DNA of 64,000 nt from Micromonospora pisi (lineage in GTDB: Bacteria > Actinomycetota > Actinomycetes > Mycobacteriales > Micromonosporaceae): NCBI RefSeq assembly GCF_003633685.1, contig NZ_RBKT01000001.1, forward strand, positions 3,038,001-3,102,000, read 5' to 3'. Below the pieces are notes generated by a model. It saw only the letters and a program-made list of their open reading frames with translations, was not told the DNA's origin and did no database searches. The position numbers and the translations under genes were made by a program. Positions 17,638 to 26,336 of this stretch are shown here, piece by piece; the first letter of the stretch is position 1, and each line of letters begins with the position of its first letter.

Positions 17638-18672
17638 TCAGAGCGTCGAGGTCACCTTGTGCAGACCGCGCGGCGCGTCCGGGTCCTCGCCCCGGGCCAG
17701 TGCGAGCGCGAGCGCGAGCTGCTGCAACGGCAGGATGTCCAGCAGTGGGGCGTACCGCTCGTCGACCTGGGGAACGGCGAGCCGGGCGGTGGCACCGGGT
17801 ACGTCGGACGGCCCCACCGCGACCACGTCCGCACCGCGTTCACCGACCCGGGCCAGTACGTCCCGCATCGCCGCCCCGCCCGGACCCGCGCCGACGACGG
17901 CGAGCACCGGTACGTCAGGGTCGGTCATGGCGAGCGGCCCGTGCAGCAGGTCCGCGCCGGAGAAGGCGAGTGACGGCAGGTACGAGGTCTCCATCAGCTT
18001 CAGCGCCGCCTCCCGGGCGGTGGGGTAGGCGTAGCCCCGGCCGGTGGTGACCACCCGGGCGGCGAACCGGTAGCGGGTGGCGAGTTGGCGCGCGGTCGGG
18101 TCGGCGAGCGTACGCTCGGCGAGTTCCGGCAGGGCGGCGAGGGCTTTCCGCTCCTCCTCGGGGAGGACGCCGTTGCCTGCGCGCACCCCTTCGATCAGCA
18201 TCAGCAGGGTGAAGAGTTCGGCGGTGTACGTCTTGGTGGCCGCGACCGCCCGCTCGTGCCCGGCGACGATGTCGATCGCGAGTTCGGCCACCCCGGTCAG
18301 CGGTGAGTCCGGGGCGTTCGTCACGGCCAGGGTCAGCGCGCCGGAGGCGCGGGCCTGGCGGAGCACCTCGGCCAGGTCGGAGGAGCCGCCGCTCTGGCTG
18401 ACTCCGATGACCAGCGCACTGGAGAGGTCGGGGCGGGCGCCGAAGACGGTGACCGCGCTCGGCGAGGCGAGGCCGGCGGGGAGCCCGAGCCGGATCTCGG
18501 TGAGGTACGCGGCGTAGAGCGCGGCGTGGTCGGAGGTGCCGCGCGCGGTGAAGACGACGTGACGGGGGCGGCGCTCGGCGATCACGGCGGCGATCCGGGC
18601 GATCGCCTCGGCGTTCGCGGGTTCGAGCAACCGGGCGAAACCCGCCGGCTGCTCGTTGATGTCGGCCGCCAT
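17638..18672 (-). CDS. SIS-domain sugar isomerase/deaminase
   Basis: Protein of 344 residues with two SIS phosphosugar-binding domains, as in the isomerase half of GlmS and in AgaS/FrlB. Substrate-loop motifs are ARGTSDHAA, GVSQSGGSSD and the lysine-containing ETSYLPSLAF region. It lacks the GlmS glutaminase domain. It likely isomerises or deaminates an amino-sugar phosphate. The ATG at 18672 has GGGAG six bases before it; an upstream in-frame ATG at 18732 would add 20 residues but lacks a good ribosome site. It is divergent from a TPR gene. Confidence 0.82.
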   Translation of the reverse strand: MAADINEQPAGFARLLEPANAEAIARIAAVIAERRPRHVVFTARGTSDHAALYAAYLTEIRLGLPAGLASPSAVTVFGARPDLSSALVIGVSQSGGSSDLAEVLRQARASGALTLAVTNAPDSPLTGVAELAIDIVAGHERAVAATKTYTAELFTLLMLIEGVRAGNGVLPEEERKALAALPELAERTLADPTARQLATRYRFAARVVTTGRGYAYPTAREAALKLMETSYLPSLAFSGADLLHGPLAMTDPDVPVLAVVGAGPGGAAMRDVLARVGERGADVVAVGPSDVPGATARLAVPQVDERYAPLLDILPLQQLALALALARGEDPDAPRGLHKVTSTL

Positions 18673-18742
18673 GCCGGCTCCCGGATGTGCCACGAAGACC
18701 TCCCAGTCCTGCGCGATCGCCGCGCGTTTCATGCTCAGTCTT

Positions 18743-18772
18743 GCATTATCGAAGCTTTTCAAGCAATAAACC
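18743..18772. promoter_or_regulatory. AT-rich promoter/operator candidate upstream of the SIS gene
   Basis: A short AT-rich island in otherwise GC-rich DNA, containing an imperfect palindrome (TTGC...GAAGCTTTTC...GCAA) and, read on the minus strand, a GATAAT -10-like hexamer at 18745-18750. It lies 70-100 bases upstream of the chosen SIS start. Confidence 0.4.
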
Positions 18773-18866
18773 GAGCAGAATCGAGCAGACAATCACCGCC
18801 GATCCCGATCATGCTCTAGGCTGCCCAACCCAAGGGGGAACGAACGCACGACGAGAGGTCGACACG

Positions 18867-20687
18867 GTGTCCGAGGGAATGGACGACCCGCGGCTGTCGG
18901 CCGAGGGCGAGTTGGCACTGGCCCGACTGGCTCTCGACGAAGGCGACCTACGGCACGCGGCCGGCCATCTCGCCGGCGCGATCGCGTACGCGCCGACCAT
19001 GCCCGAGGTGCACGAGGTGCTGGCCCGGCTCGCCGTCCGCGCCGATGGCGCACTGGACCTCTTCCCCCTCGACCATCACCCGTTCATCGGCTCCGTGGTG
19101 GCCCGCGCCCACCTGCTCGCGGCCAGCGGCCACCCGGACGAGGGGCTGGACCTGCTCGCCGCGGCCACCGCCCACGCACCGGGCGCGGACTGGGCCGGGG
19201 TTCCCTGGGTCACCACCCCCGAGCTGCCCGGACAGCTCGATCCGGAACAGATCTCCCGGTTGCTGATGCAGATCTGCGCCGCCGTCGCCGACCCGGTCGA
19301 CTCCGACGAACGCGGGCCGCTGCTGCCGTACCTCACGCTGGCCCGGCACGCGCTCACCACGTACCCGGACGACGGCCAGCTGCTCGGCGCCGCGTCCGCG
19401 CTGGCCCGCCGGGTCGGCGAGGTCGAACAGGCGGTCCGCTGGGCCGACGCCGGGGCGCGGATCAGGCCGTCGAAGCTGGCCGAGGTCTGGCTCGGTTACG
19501 CCTACCGCAGCGCCGGCCGCACCGCCGAGGCGCTCGCCGCGCTGAACCGGGCCGTCGAGCACGACCCCGACGACCTCTCCGTGTACGCGGACATCGCCGG
19601 CACCCTCGCCGACCACGGCCGGCTGAACGAGGCACTGGGCTGGATCGACCGGGCCCTGGCCCGGGACGCCTCGTTCGACTGCGCGGTGCACACCGGGCAC
19701 CGCCTGCGCTACCAGCGCGACGGCCGGCTGGACCATCTGGTCGCGCTCGCCGACTTCCGCCGTGACCACCCGGACGACACGCACGAGCACAGCGACCTCA
19801 CCGAGTGCTGCCAGGGCCGGCCCTGGCTGGGGCAGATCCCGGCGGCCGGCGAGGCGGTCACCAACGTGCTGCGGCAGGTGCTGGCCGACGAGGGGCCGGT
19901 CAGCGGTGGGCAGCTACGCCTGAGCGGACTGGAACCGCCGAGCGCGATGCGGGCGGTGGCGGCGGCCGTACCCGGGCTCGCCGTCGAGGTGGCCGAGGTC
20001 GCGGCACCGGACATCCGGGAGCCGCGCCGGTCGTCGGCCCGGCGGCTCTGGAGCTACCAGGGCACGATCGCGGTACCGGCGGTGCCGGCTCCCTCCACGA
20101 CCGCGGTCGACCGGATCCGCCAACTCGCCCACCCCGCCTGGCCCAACCCACCGGCCGCGTACGACGCCGCTGTCGGCCTGGCCACGCTGGAGGTCGACGA
20201 TCTCCTGGGCCTGCTGGTGCACCCGCCCGAGCCGCCGGCCACCCCGCTGGGTCGGACGCTCGCCGAGCACGACCCGACGCTCTGGGTGCGGTGTGTGCAG
20301 GTCTGGGCCTGCCTGGGACTGCTGCACCACCGCACCGACGAACCGTGGGCCGATTCCACCCGGCGCCGGGTCCTGGTGGACCTGGTCTGGGGAGTGGAGG
20401 ACTGGGTGACCGAGGCGGCGCTCTGCGCACTCGTCACCGCGGCCTGGGTCGATCCGGCGGTCCGGGCCGACGTGGCCGCGATCGCCGCCGAACGGCTCGC
20501 CGACAGCGTGGCGGTGGCCCGTCAGCGCCCGGTCTCGATCGCCCGCTCGCTGGCCCAACTGGTGCTCGCCACGCCGTCGGTCGACCCGGACACCCTCGCC
20601 ACCGCGCGCGAGATCATCGCCGCGGAGGTGCCGACCCCCCGTCCCGGTGGCTGGCTGGGCCGGCTCTGGCGGCACCTGCGCCGCTGA
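18867..20687 (+). CDS. Tetratricopeptide repeat protein
   Basis: Cytoplasmic TPR protein of 606 residues, probably a scaffold for protein contacts. TPR-like helical pairs lie around 15-110 and 190-320 (for example AEVWLGYAYRSAGRTAEAL and EALGWIDRALARD). The C-terminal half is alpha-helical with no recognised enzyme motif and ends in a basic patch (GRLWRHLRR). GTG at 18867 follows GAGAGGT. It converges with an efflux pump gene across a strong hairpin. The function is unknown. Confidence 0.78.
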   Translation: MSEGMDDPRLSAEGELALARLALDEGDLRHAAGHLAGAIAYAPTMPEVHEVLARLAVRADGALDLFPLDHHPFIGSVVARAHLLAASGHPDEGLDLLAAATAHAPGADWAGVPWVTTPELPGQLDPEQISRLLMQICAAVADPVDSDERGPLLPYLTLARHALTTYPDDGQLLGAASALARRVGEVEQAVRWADAGARIRPSKLAEVWLGYAYRSAGRTAEALAALNRAVEHDPDDLSVYADIAGTLADHGRLNEALGWIDRALARDASFDCAVHTGHRLRYQRDGRLDHLVALADFRRDHPDDTHEHSDLTECCQGRPWLGQIPAAGEAVTNVLRQVLADEGPVSGGQLRLSGLEPPSAMRAVAAAVPGLAVEVAEVAAPDIREPRRSSARRLWSYQGTIAVPAVPAPSTTAVDRIRQLAHPAWPNPPAAYDAAVGLATLEVDDLLGLLVHPPEPPATPLGRTLAEHDPTLWVRCVQVWACLGLLHHRTDEPWADSTRRRVLVDLVWGVEDWVTEAALCALVTAAWVDPAVRADVAAIAAERLADSVAVARQRPVSIARSLAQLVLATPSVDPDTLATAREIIAAEVPTPRPGGWLGRLWRHLRR

Positions 20688-20730
20688 TCCCGGCTCCGCC
20701 ACTGCCCGCCCGCCCTGCGCCCATGGAAAA

Positions 20731-20774
20731 CCCGCCGGCCCCGGCCTGTGGGTGACAGGCGCGGGGCCGGCGGG
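20731..20774. terminator. Bidirectional terminator between the TPR and efflux genes
   Basis: Arms CCCGCCGGCCCCG (20731-20743) and CGGGGCCGGCGGG (20762-20774) are perfectly complementary over 13 bp, with an additional CCTGT/ACAGG pair inside. The hairpin lies between convergent stops. Confidence 0.8.
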
Positions 20775-20791
20775 CGTGTTACCGCCGGGGC

Positions 20792-22390
20792 TCAGTGCAC
20801 CGGGGCGTTGGCCAGAGCGGTCTCGGCCTGTTCCTCCGCGGTCTCACCCGTCGGGTCGTTCGTGCCGCGCAGCGGGATCTCCTTGATGAACCAGGCGAGC
20901 ACCGCGACGGCGGCGGCGAAGAAGACCGCCCAGCCGAAGACACCGGAGATCGAGTCGGCGAGGCCGCCGAGCACCGCGTCGCGTACGTTGCCCGGCAGTT
21001 CGCCCAGCTTGGCCGGGTCGATCCCGCCACCACCACCGCTGCTGAGCTGGTCAGCGGCCTGGGCGCCGAGCTTGCTGGAGAGGCTGTCGTGCAGCCGGTC
21101 GGCGAAGATCGCGCCGAAGAGCGAGATACCGAACGAACCACCGATCGACCGGAAGAAGGTGGCCGCGCCGCTCGCCGCGCCGAGGTCCTTCTGTTCCACG
21201 CTGTTCTGGGCGATCAGCATCGAGGTCTGCATCAGGAAGCCCATGCCGACGCCGAGGACGACCATGTAGAGCGAGAGCACGGTCTTGCTGGTGTGCACGT
21301 CGATCATCATCAGCAGGGCCATGCCGGCGGTCATCGCGACACCGCCGATGATCGGGAAGATCCGGTACTTGCCGGTCTTGGTGATCGCCCGACCAGCGAT
21401 GATCGAGACAATCAGCATGCCGAACATCAGCGGCAGCAGCAGCAGGCCGCTGTTGGTCGCCGAGGCGCCCTGCACGGTCTGCTGGAACAGCGGCAGGAAG
21501 TTCATCGCGCCGAACATGGCGAAGCCGAGCAGGAACCCGATCACCGAGACGACCGCGAAGTTGCGGTTGGCGAAGAGGTTCAGCGGCAGGATCGGCTCGG
21601 CCACCCGTCGCTCCACCAGACCGAACGCGACCAGGCTCACCACGGCCAGCACGGTCAGGCCGAGGATCTGTGCCGAACCCCAGGCGTACTCGTTGCCACC
21701 CCAGGTGGTGATCAGCACGATCGCGGTGATGCCGATCGAGAGCAGCGCCGCGCCGAGCCAGTCGATCCGGTGCTCGGTGCGGTACTTCGGCAGGTGCATC
21801 CGGGTGATCAGCAGCAGCAGCGCGACGCCACCCAGCGGCAGGTTGACGTAGAACGCCCAGCGCCAGGAAAGGTTGTCCGTGATGAAGCCACCGACCAGCG
21901 GCCCGGCGACCATGGCGATGGCCATGATCCCGGCCATCATGCCCTGGTAGCGCCCGCGCTCCCGGGGCGGCACCAGGTCACCGATGATGGCCATCACGCC
22001 CACCATCAGGCCGCCGGCACCGAGGCCCTGTACGGCCCGGAACACGATCAGCTGGATCATGCCGTCCTTGGTGCCGCCGAACATCGGCGAACCGGCCATG
22101 CCGCAGAGCGCGGAGCCGATCAGGAAGATCACGATCGAGGTGATGAAGATGGTCTTGCGTCCGTACAGGTCGCCGAGCTTTCCCCAGATCGGCGTCGACA
22201 CGGTGGTGCCCAACACGTAGGCCGTGACGACCCAGGTGAAGTGGTTCAATCCGCCGAACTCGCCCACGATCCGGGGCAGTGCGGTGCTGACGATCATGTT
22301 GTCGAGCATCGCGAGCATCATCGCGATCATGAGGCCGGCCAGTACGACCCGAATGTTCGGTCGTACCACCGCCTGCTCGGTCTGGGTCAT
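20792..22390 (-). CDS. MFS drug exporter, DHA2 (EmrB/QacA) family
   Basis: Proton-driven multidrug exporter of 532 residues in the inner membrane with about 14 helices, as expected for DHA2. Typical motifs are LDNMIVSTALPRI in helix 1, GKLGDLYGRKTIF between helices 2 and 3, and the helix 5 antiporter signature near GPLVGGFI. The ATG at 22390 has GGGGGAG upstream. It is divergent from a TetR gene across a region with two copies of a 20-bp operator-like repeat, so drug-induced control by that TetR is likely. The substrate is unknown. Confidence 0.93.
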   Translation of the reverse strand: MTQTEQAVVRPNIRVVLAGLMIAMMLAMLDNMIVSTALPRIVGEFGGLNHFTWVVTAYVLGTTVSTPIWGKLGDLYGRKTIFITSIVIFLIGSALCGMAGSPMFGGTKDGMIQLIVFRAVQGLGAGGLMVGVMAIIGDLVPPRERGRYQGMMAGIMAIAMVAGPLVGGFITDNLSWRWAFYVNLPLGGVALLLLITRMHLPKYRTEHRIDWLGAALLSIGITAIVLITTWGGNEYAWGSAQILGLTVLAVVSLVAFGLVERRVAEPILPLNLFANRNFAVVSVIGFLLGFAMFGAMNFLPLFQQTVQGASATNSGLLLLPLMFGMLIVSIIAGRAITKTGKYRIFPIIGGVAMTAGMALLMMIDVHTSKTVLSLYMVVLGVGMGFLMQTSMLIAQNSVEQKDLGAASGAATFFRSIGGSFGISLFGAIFADRLHDSLSSKLGAQAADQLSSGGGGGIDPAKLGELPGNVRDAVLGGLADSISGVFGWAVFFAAAVAVLAWFIKEIPLRGTNDPTGETAEEQAETALANAPVH

Positions 22391-22418
22391 CGGTAAGCTC
22401 CCCCTGAGCTGCAACCTA

Positions 22419-22462
22419 CTTACTTGCCGACCGGCTAGGGCCCTTACTAGCCGTACGGTAAG
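22419..22462. promoter_or_regulatory. Paired TetR operator candidates
   Basis: Two related 20-bp sites, CTTACTTGCCGACCGGCTAG (22419-22438) and CTTACTAGCCGTACGGTAAG (22443-22462), agree at 15 positions and are 24 bases apart. The second is a better palindrome (CTTAC...GTAAG around CCGTACGG). They lie between the divergent efflux gene and TetR gene, as expected for a self-controlled TetR circuit. Confidence 0.7.
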
Positions 22463-22509
22463 CTGGCGCGCGGAAGCAGTCAAGCCGAATTCGATAGTTG
22501 GGGGGTCAG

Positions 22510-23085
22510 GTGTCCGAGAACACAGGAAACACCAGGACCCGCATCCAGACCGTCGCGCTCGAACTCTTCACCGAGCAGGGCTACGAGAAGACCTCGCTCC
22601 GCGAGATCGCCGAGCGGCTGGGCGTGACCAAGGCCGCGCTCTACTACCACTTCAAGAGCAAGGACGACATCGTCCAGAGCTTCGTGGAGGATCGCCTCGA
22701 CCGGCTTGACGCCCTGGTCAAACACGGTCAGGAGCCGACCGGGGATTTCCCCGGCCGCCGCCGCGCACTGCTCAGCCGCTACGCCGACGAGTTCTTCGGC
22801 AGCACCGGGCACTCGGTGATGCGGTTCTTCGACCAGAACCAGACCGTGCTCAAGAGCCTGCCCGCCGGGCAGATGATGCGCGAACGGATGCTCCAGCTCG
22901 CCGCGGTCCTGGCCGCACCGGAGGACTCGCCGGGTGCGCGCCTGCGCGCCACGCTCGCCCTCTTCGCCGTACACAGCAGCTGGTTCGCGCTCCGCGACCC
23001 CGACATCACGAACGAGGAGCGGCGCGAACTGGCGCTGGAGATCGCGTACGAGATGCTCGACCGGATCGGGGCGACCAACTCCTGA
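22510..23085 (+). CDS. TetR/AcrR family repressor of the adjacent pump
   Basis: TetR-family regulator of 191 residues. The N-terminal HTH (about 7-53) carries LFTEQGYEKTSLREIAERLG and VTKAALYYHFKSKDDIV, the classic recognition helix. The C-terminal ligand domain is variable. GTG at 22510 follows a GGGGGG stretch. It likely represses itself and the divergent efflux gene by binding the paired operators at 22419-22462, releasing on drug binding; this is inferred from arrangement. Confidence 0.92.
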   Translation: MSENTGNTRTRIQTVALELFTEQGYEKTSLREIAERLGVTKAALYYHFKSKDDIVQSFVEDRLDRLDALVKHGQEPTGDFPGRRRALLSRYADEFFGSTGHSVMRFFDQNQTVLKSLPAGQMMRERMLQLAAVLAAPEDSPGARLRATLALFAVHSSWFALRDPDITNEERRELALEIAYEMLDRIGATNS

Positions 23086-23127
23086 GCCGCACCGCCCCGC
23101 GGCGAACACCGCCGGGCGTCGCGGAGG

Positions 23128-23658
23128 CTAGGAGGCGGCCGGCACCACGCTCGGCGCCGTGACGAGGTCCAAACGCAGCGCCAGCAACCGGATGCCGGGC
23201 CCGGGGCTCCAGTCCCGCTCGGGAGTACGGACGAAGCCCAGTCGGGCATAGAGCCGCTGGGCGTTCTCCACGAAATCCCGTACGCAGATCGCCACCGCGC
23301 CCAGCCCCAACTCGGCGGCGCGGTCCACGCAGGCACGGGCCAGCGCCTCGCCGACACCCCGGCCCTGGGCCGTCGGGTCGACCGCGAGCATCCGGAACTC
23401 GGCCTCGCCGTCCCGGGAGATCTCGGCGAACCGGGTCCCCGGCAGGACGAACACCACCGACCCGACCACGTCCCCGGTCGCCGGGTCGACCGCGACCAGC
23501 AGCTCACCCGCGCTCGCCCGCCCGGCGACGTCCTTCAACGTGTCGGCGTAACCACCTGCCGAGTGGAGCTGACCACCGGCCTCGTACGCCGCCACGGTCA
23601 GTCGGGCGATCGCCGGGAACTCAGCCGGGACCGCCGGTCGGACGAGCGGACCACTCAT
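23128..23658 (-). CDS. GNAT family N-acetyltransferase
   Basis: Acetyl-CoA dependent N-acetyltransferase of 176 residues. The acetyl-CoA loop is seen at VDPTAQGRGVGEALARA near residues 88-105, followed by LYARLGFVR, the usual beta5-alpha4 end. Its ATG overlaps the stop of the biotinyl-protein gene by four bases (ATGA), so both share a transcript. The substrate amine is unknown. Confidence 0.88.
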   Translation of the reverse strand: MSGPLVRPAVPAEFPAIARLTVAAYEAGGQLHSAGGYADTLKDVAGRASAGELLVAVDPATGDVVGSVVFVLPGTRFAEISRDGEAEFRMLAVDPTAQGRGVGEALARACVDRAAELGLGAVAICVRDFVENAQRLYARLGFVRTPERDWSPGPGIRLLALRLDLVTAPSVVPAAS

Positions 23659-23870
23659 TCGATGACCGCGATCAGGTCACCGTCCTGCACCACGTCACCC
23701 TCGTTGACCGCGAGCTGCCGGACCACGCCGTCAGACTCCGCGATCACCGGGATCTCCATCTTCATGGATTCGAGAATCACCAGCGTGTCGCCCTCGGAAA
23801 CGGTGTCGCCAGCGTTGGCGACGACCTTCCAGACGTTCGCCACCATCTCGGCGCGAATCTCCTCGGCCAT
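23655..23870 (-). CDS. Biotinylated carrier protein (TB7.3-like)
   Basis: Biotin/lipoyl-attachment protein of 71 residues, essentially one hammerhead domain. The biotin-accepting lysine is Lys37 in ESMKMEIP. It resembles mycobacterial TB7.3, a biotinylated protein encoded next to sigH and its anti-sigma factor, and the same neighbourhood is found here. The carboxylase it serves is not encoded nearby. ATG at 23870 has a GAGGGAGGG upstream. The stop overlaps the GNAT start. Confidence 0.9.
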   Translation of the reverse strand: MAEEIRAEMVANVWKVVANAGDTVSEGDTLVILESMKMEIPVIAESDGVVRQLAVNEGDVVQDGDLIAVIE

Positions 23871-24014
23871 GGTGGTGCCCTCCCTCGTCGACGCGGTGTT
23901 GCATGCGAACGGTATCCAATCATGAGCCGGCCCGCGCCGGGACCACGGCGGGGCGGACTAACATCATCGGGTCAACTCCCGGTCCCGGGAGAACCTGTCC
24001 GACGGGAGGCCAGC

Positions 24015-24089
24015 ATGGCGAAGAAGTCTCGCAAGAAGAAGGCTCGCAAGAAGAGCGCCGCCAACCACGGCAAGCGCCCCAACTCCTGA
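24015..24089 (+). CDS. Ribosomal protein bL37
   Basis: A 24-residue, lysine- and arginine-rich protein (MAKKSRKKKARKK, then SAANHGKRPNS) with GGAGG five bases before the ATG. It matches the mycobacterial large-subunit protein bL37, which binds 23S rRNA, in length, in the basic N-terminus and in the ANHGKRPNS ending. It lies between the biotinyl-protein gene and rsrA, as in mycobacteria, but on the opposite strand to both. It is below the length limit of most gene finders. Confidence 0.88.
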   Translation: MAKKSRKKKARKKSAANHGKRPNS

Positions 24090-24195
24090 CCGAGGCTCCA
24101 CTCCGCCAGCCGGCGGAGGATGCTCGGCGGTCCCGCTGCGGGCCCTGGACCAGGGCCCGCGCGGGACACAGGCATGCCCCAGCGGGGCGCACCGG

Positions 24196-24483
24196 TCAGT
24201 CGGGAAGGTACTCCCGGGACTGCTCGGTCTCGAAGACGATTTCGGTGAGCCGAAGCCGGAGCCGCTCACGCAACTCCGTCGGCGCGGTCTCGTTGCCGCA
24301 GCAACGGGCGACCAGCGCCTTCACCTCCTGCTCGATGCCGTACTCGCGCAGGCATCCGGTGCAGTCGTCCAGATGTTCACGGATCAGGTTCCGTCGCTCG
24401 TCGGCGCATTCCAGGTCGAGGTAGAGATACACCTCGGCGAGCACCTCACGGCAATCGGTCTCGTGCGGTTCACCGCAACTCAC
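24196..24483 (-). CDS. rsrA: Redox-sensing zinc anti-sigma factor RsrA
   Basis: Anti-sigma factor of 95 residues that holds SigR inactive until oxidation ejects its zinc. Numbering from the GTG at 24483, Cys11, His37, Cys41 and Cys44 form the H-X3-C-X2-C zinc site with the N-terminal Cys. Additional Cys3, His7, Cys61 and Cys62 match the Streptomyces protein position by position, so the Cys11-Cys44 switch disulfide is expected. The start is four bases after the sigR stop, with GGGAGG inside the end of sigR, so the pair is co-translated. Confidence 0.93.
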   Translation of the reverse strand: MSCGEPHETDCREVLAEVYLYLDLECADERRNLIREHLDDCTGCLREYGIEQEVKALVARCCGNETAPTELRERLRLRLTEIVFETEQSREYLPD

Positions 24484-24487
24484 GGTC

Positions 24488-25114
24488 CTACACCTCCCGG
24501 CCGGCTGCGGCGGAGTCCTTGGACGTCGTAGCCGCATGGAAACCCCGGTCCGCGGCGTAACGCTCAAGCAGCTTGCGCAGATTACGCCGACCCCGGTGCA
24601 GCCGGGACATTACCGTACCGATGGGCGTTCCCATGATGTCCGCGACCTCCTTGTAGGAGAAGCCCTCGACATCAGCGAGATATACGGCCAGCCGGAATTC
24701 CTCGGGCAACTGCTGTAGCGCCTGCTTGACGTCGCTGTCCGGCAACCGGTCCAGCGCCTCGGTCTCGGCCGACCGCAGGCCGCTCGACGTGTGCGACTCC
24801 GCCTCGGCGAGTTGCCAGTCGGTGATCTCCTCGGTCGGCGCCTGGATCGGCTGACGCTGCCGGCGCCGGTACGAGTTGATGTACGTATTGGTCAGAATGC
24901 GGTAGAGCCAGGCCTTGAGGTTGGTTCCCTCTTCGAACTGGTGAAATGCCGCGTATGCCTTCAAATAGGTCTCTTGGACCAGATCCTCTGCGTCGGCCGG
25001 ATTACGGGTCATCCGCAGACCGGCCGCGTAGAGCTGATCGACGAAGGGCAACGCGTCCCGCTCGAAGCGCGCCCGACGTTCGTCCGTAGCCTTGTCCGGT
25101 CGTGTCAACCGCAC
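24488..25114 (-). CDS. sigR: ECF sigma factor SigR/SigH (thiol-oxidative stress)
   Basis: ECF sigma factor of 208 residues. Region 2 spans about 20-85 ([36 protein letters not shown]) and region 4 about 135-190 ([19 protein letters not shown]). It directs transcription of thioredoxin and mycothiol genes under disulfide stress, held by RsrA encoded next. The GTG at 25114 is the usual start. The frame stays open upstream to a GTG at 25390 with its own ribosome site, 40 bases after a SigR-type promoter, so a longer isoform like Streptomyces sigma-R prime (300 residues) is possible. Confidence 0.93.
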   Translation of the reverse strand: MRLTRPDKATDERRARFERDALPFVDQLYAAGLRMTRNPADAEDLVQETYLKAYAAFHQFEEGTNLKAWLYRILTNTYINSYRRRQRQPIQAPTEEITDWQLAEAESHTSSGLRSAETEALDRLPDSDVKQALQQLPEEFRLAVYLADVEGFSYKEVADIMGTPIGTVMSRLHRGRRNLRKLLERYAADRGFHAATTSKDSAAAGREV

Positions 25115-25390
25115 GTCCCCCCGCCTCGGTCGCCCATCCCGGGATCGGCCGGAGACGGACGGCCGGGACGGGCTCAGGACCAGTTCAGAAGACGCCAACG
25201 ACGCCACCGAACGAGTCGACTTTCCCGCCGAGGATACGCGGAAAGCTCCGTCCGCAGATCGGGTTCCGGCCGTGCCGGTGCTCACCGGGCGCAGTTCGCG
25301 TGCCACCCGCCCCGCTCCTGGGCCACGCACCTGCCGATGCGGCCCGGTGTCGTGCTCGGCGCGCGCCGGATTCCGTGTTTCGGTCGGCAC
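25115..25390 (-). other. In-frame N-terminal extension of sigR (long isoform)
   Basis: Ninety-two codons in frame with sigR and without a stop, from GTG 25390, which has GAGGGGG seven bases upstream. The encoded segment is Ser/Arg/Pro-rich and has no fold signature. In Streptomyces a similar but shorter extension gives an unstable, stress-induced form of the sigma factor. Functional use here is inferred. Confidence 0.5.
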
Positions 25391-25428
25391 AGGTCAACCC
25401 CCTCGCCTGAGTAGCTTCCGGGAGTTGT

Positions 25429-25455
25429 AACGCTCGACGACCACTGGGGCATTCC
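25429..25455 (-). promoter_or_regulatory. SigR-type autoregulatory promoter
   Basis: On the minus strand GGAAT (25455-25451) is followed after 19 bases by GTT (25431-25429), close to the SigR/SigH consensus (GGAAT, 18 or so bases, GTT). It lies about 40 bases before the long-isoform GTG at 25390. Confidence 0.6.
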
Positions 25456-25676
25456 GGTGATCCTGGCCCCATCCCTGGTCCCGGCCGGCAACCCTTGGCT
25501 GGGGCGGCCACGGCAGGGACCAGGAAGGGCCTGGGAGGATGACGCCGGTCGGCGAATTCCACGAACTGGTGCGGTCCCTCGATCGGCCGGCGTCATGAGT
25601 TGCAACGATCTCCCCGGGCCAGGGAAACGGCGCGCCGTCCGGTCAGCGGACGGTCAGAATGAGGTCAGGCTGCCCG
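25456..25676. other. Intergenic region between hydrolase 3' end and the sigR promoter
   Basis: No gene is supported. It holds a 10-bp inverted repeat, ATGACGCCGG near 25539 and CCGGCGTCAT near 25590, separated by about 40 bases, which may be a terminator of the hydrolase gene or a regulatory site. Confidence 0.35.
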
Positions 25677-26294
25677 TCAACGGGCCCAGCCCCGACCACG
25701 TAGCCAGGCGAGCGCGAGCGATGCGGTGCCCGCCGGATCCCTCCGCAGGTCGTGCCCCTCAGCGGGCCGGACGACCACCTCCACGCCGGCACCCGCCGGC
25801 GGCACACCGAACGGATCCCGGTCACCGTTGAGCACCAGGGTCGGCACCCCGGTCGACAACTCGGCCGCCCGGGAACGCTCGGGTCGTCCGGGCGGATGCA
25901 GCGGGAAGGCGAGCGCCACGATTCCGGCGGCACCGACCGCCACCGCACCTCGACAGGCCACCCGGGCGCCGCTGGAGCGCCCACCGACAACCAGCGGCAC
26001 CTCCGGAAGCTGTTCGGTGAGCGTCGCGACGACCGCCGCCCAGCACTCGTCGAGCTGCCCGGCCGGTGCCGGTGCCCGTCGCCCGGCCACCCGGTACGGC
26101 TGGGTGATCCGGGCGACGGCAACACCAGAGGCGACCGCCTGGTCGCGTAGGGCGATCAGGTCCGGCGCGTCGACCCCACCACCGGCACCGTGTCCCAGCA
26201 CTAGGAGACCGACCGGTAGGCCGGTGCCGGGCGGGTCCAGGTCGACCCGCGCGGGTCCTCTGGGGGTGTCGACGAGCTTGTCACCACGGAACAT
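25677..26294 (-). CDS. Alpha/beta hydrolase (TEX30/dienelactone hydrolase-like)
   Basis: Small alpha/beta hydrolase of 205 residues. The oxyanion region is LGHGAGGG near 34, the nucleophile Ser is in GGRSSGAR near 104, the acid Asp is in NGDRDPFG and the His in EGHDLR near the C-terminus. No signal peptide is present. The family hydrolyses esters or related bonds, but the substrate is unknown. It lies downstream of a WhiB gene on the same strand, 42 bases away. Confidence 0.82.
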   Translation of the reverse strand: MFRGDKLVDTPRGPARVDLDPPGTGLPVGLLVLGHGAGGGVDAPDLIALRDQAVASGVAVARITQPYRVAGRRAPAPAGQLDECWAAVVATLTEQLPEVPLVVGGRSSGARVACRGAVAVGAAGIVALAFPLHPPGRPERSRAAELSTGVPTLVLNGDRDPFGVPPAGAGVEVVVRPAEGHDLRRDPAGTASLALAWLRGRGWAR

Positions 26295-26336
26295 CCGGCC
26301 ATTCTGCTCCCGCCGGCACCGCGCCCGATGGCCAGC

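Noticed and set aside
22431-22450. A third copy of the palindromic element (CTAGGG)
   Set aside because: Only the short CTAGGG matches; the arms are absent and the region is explained by the operator pair.
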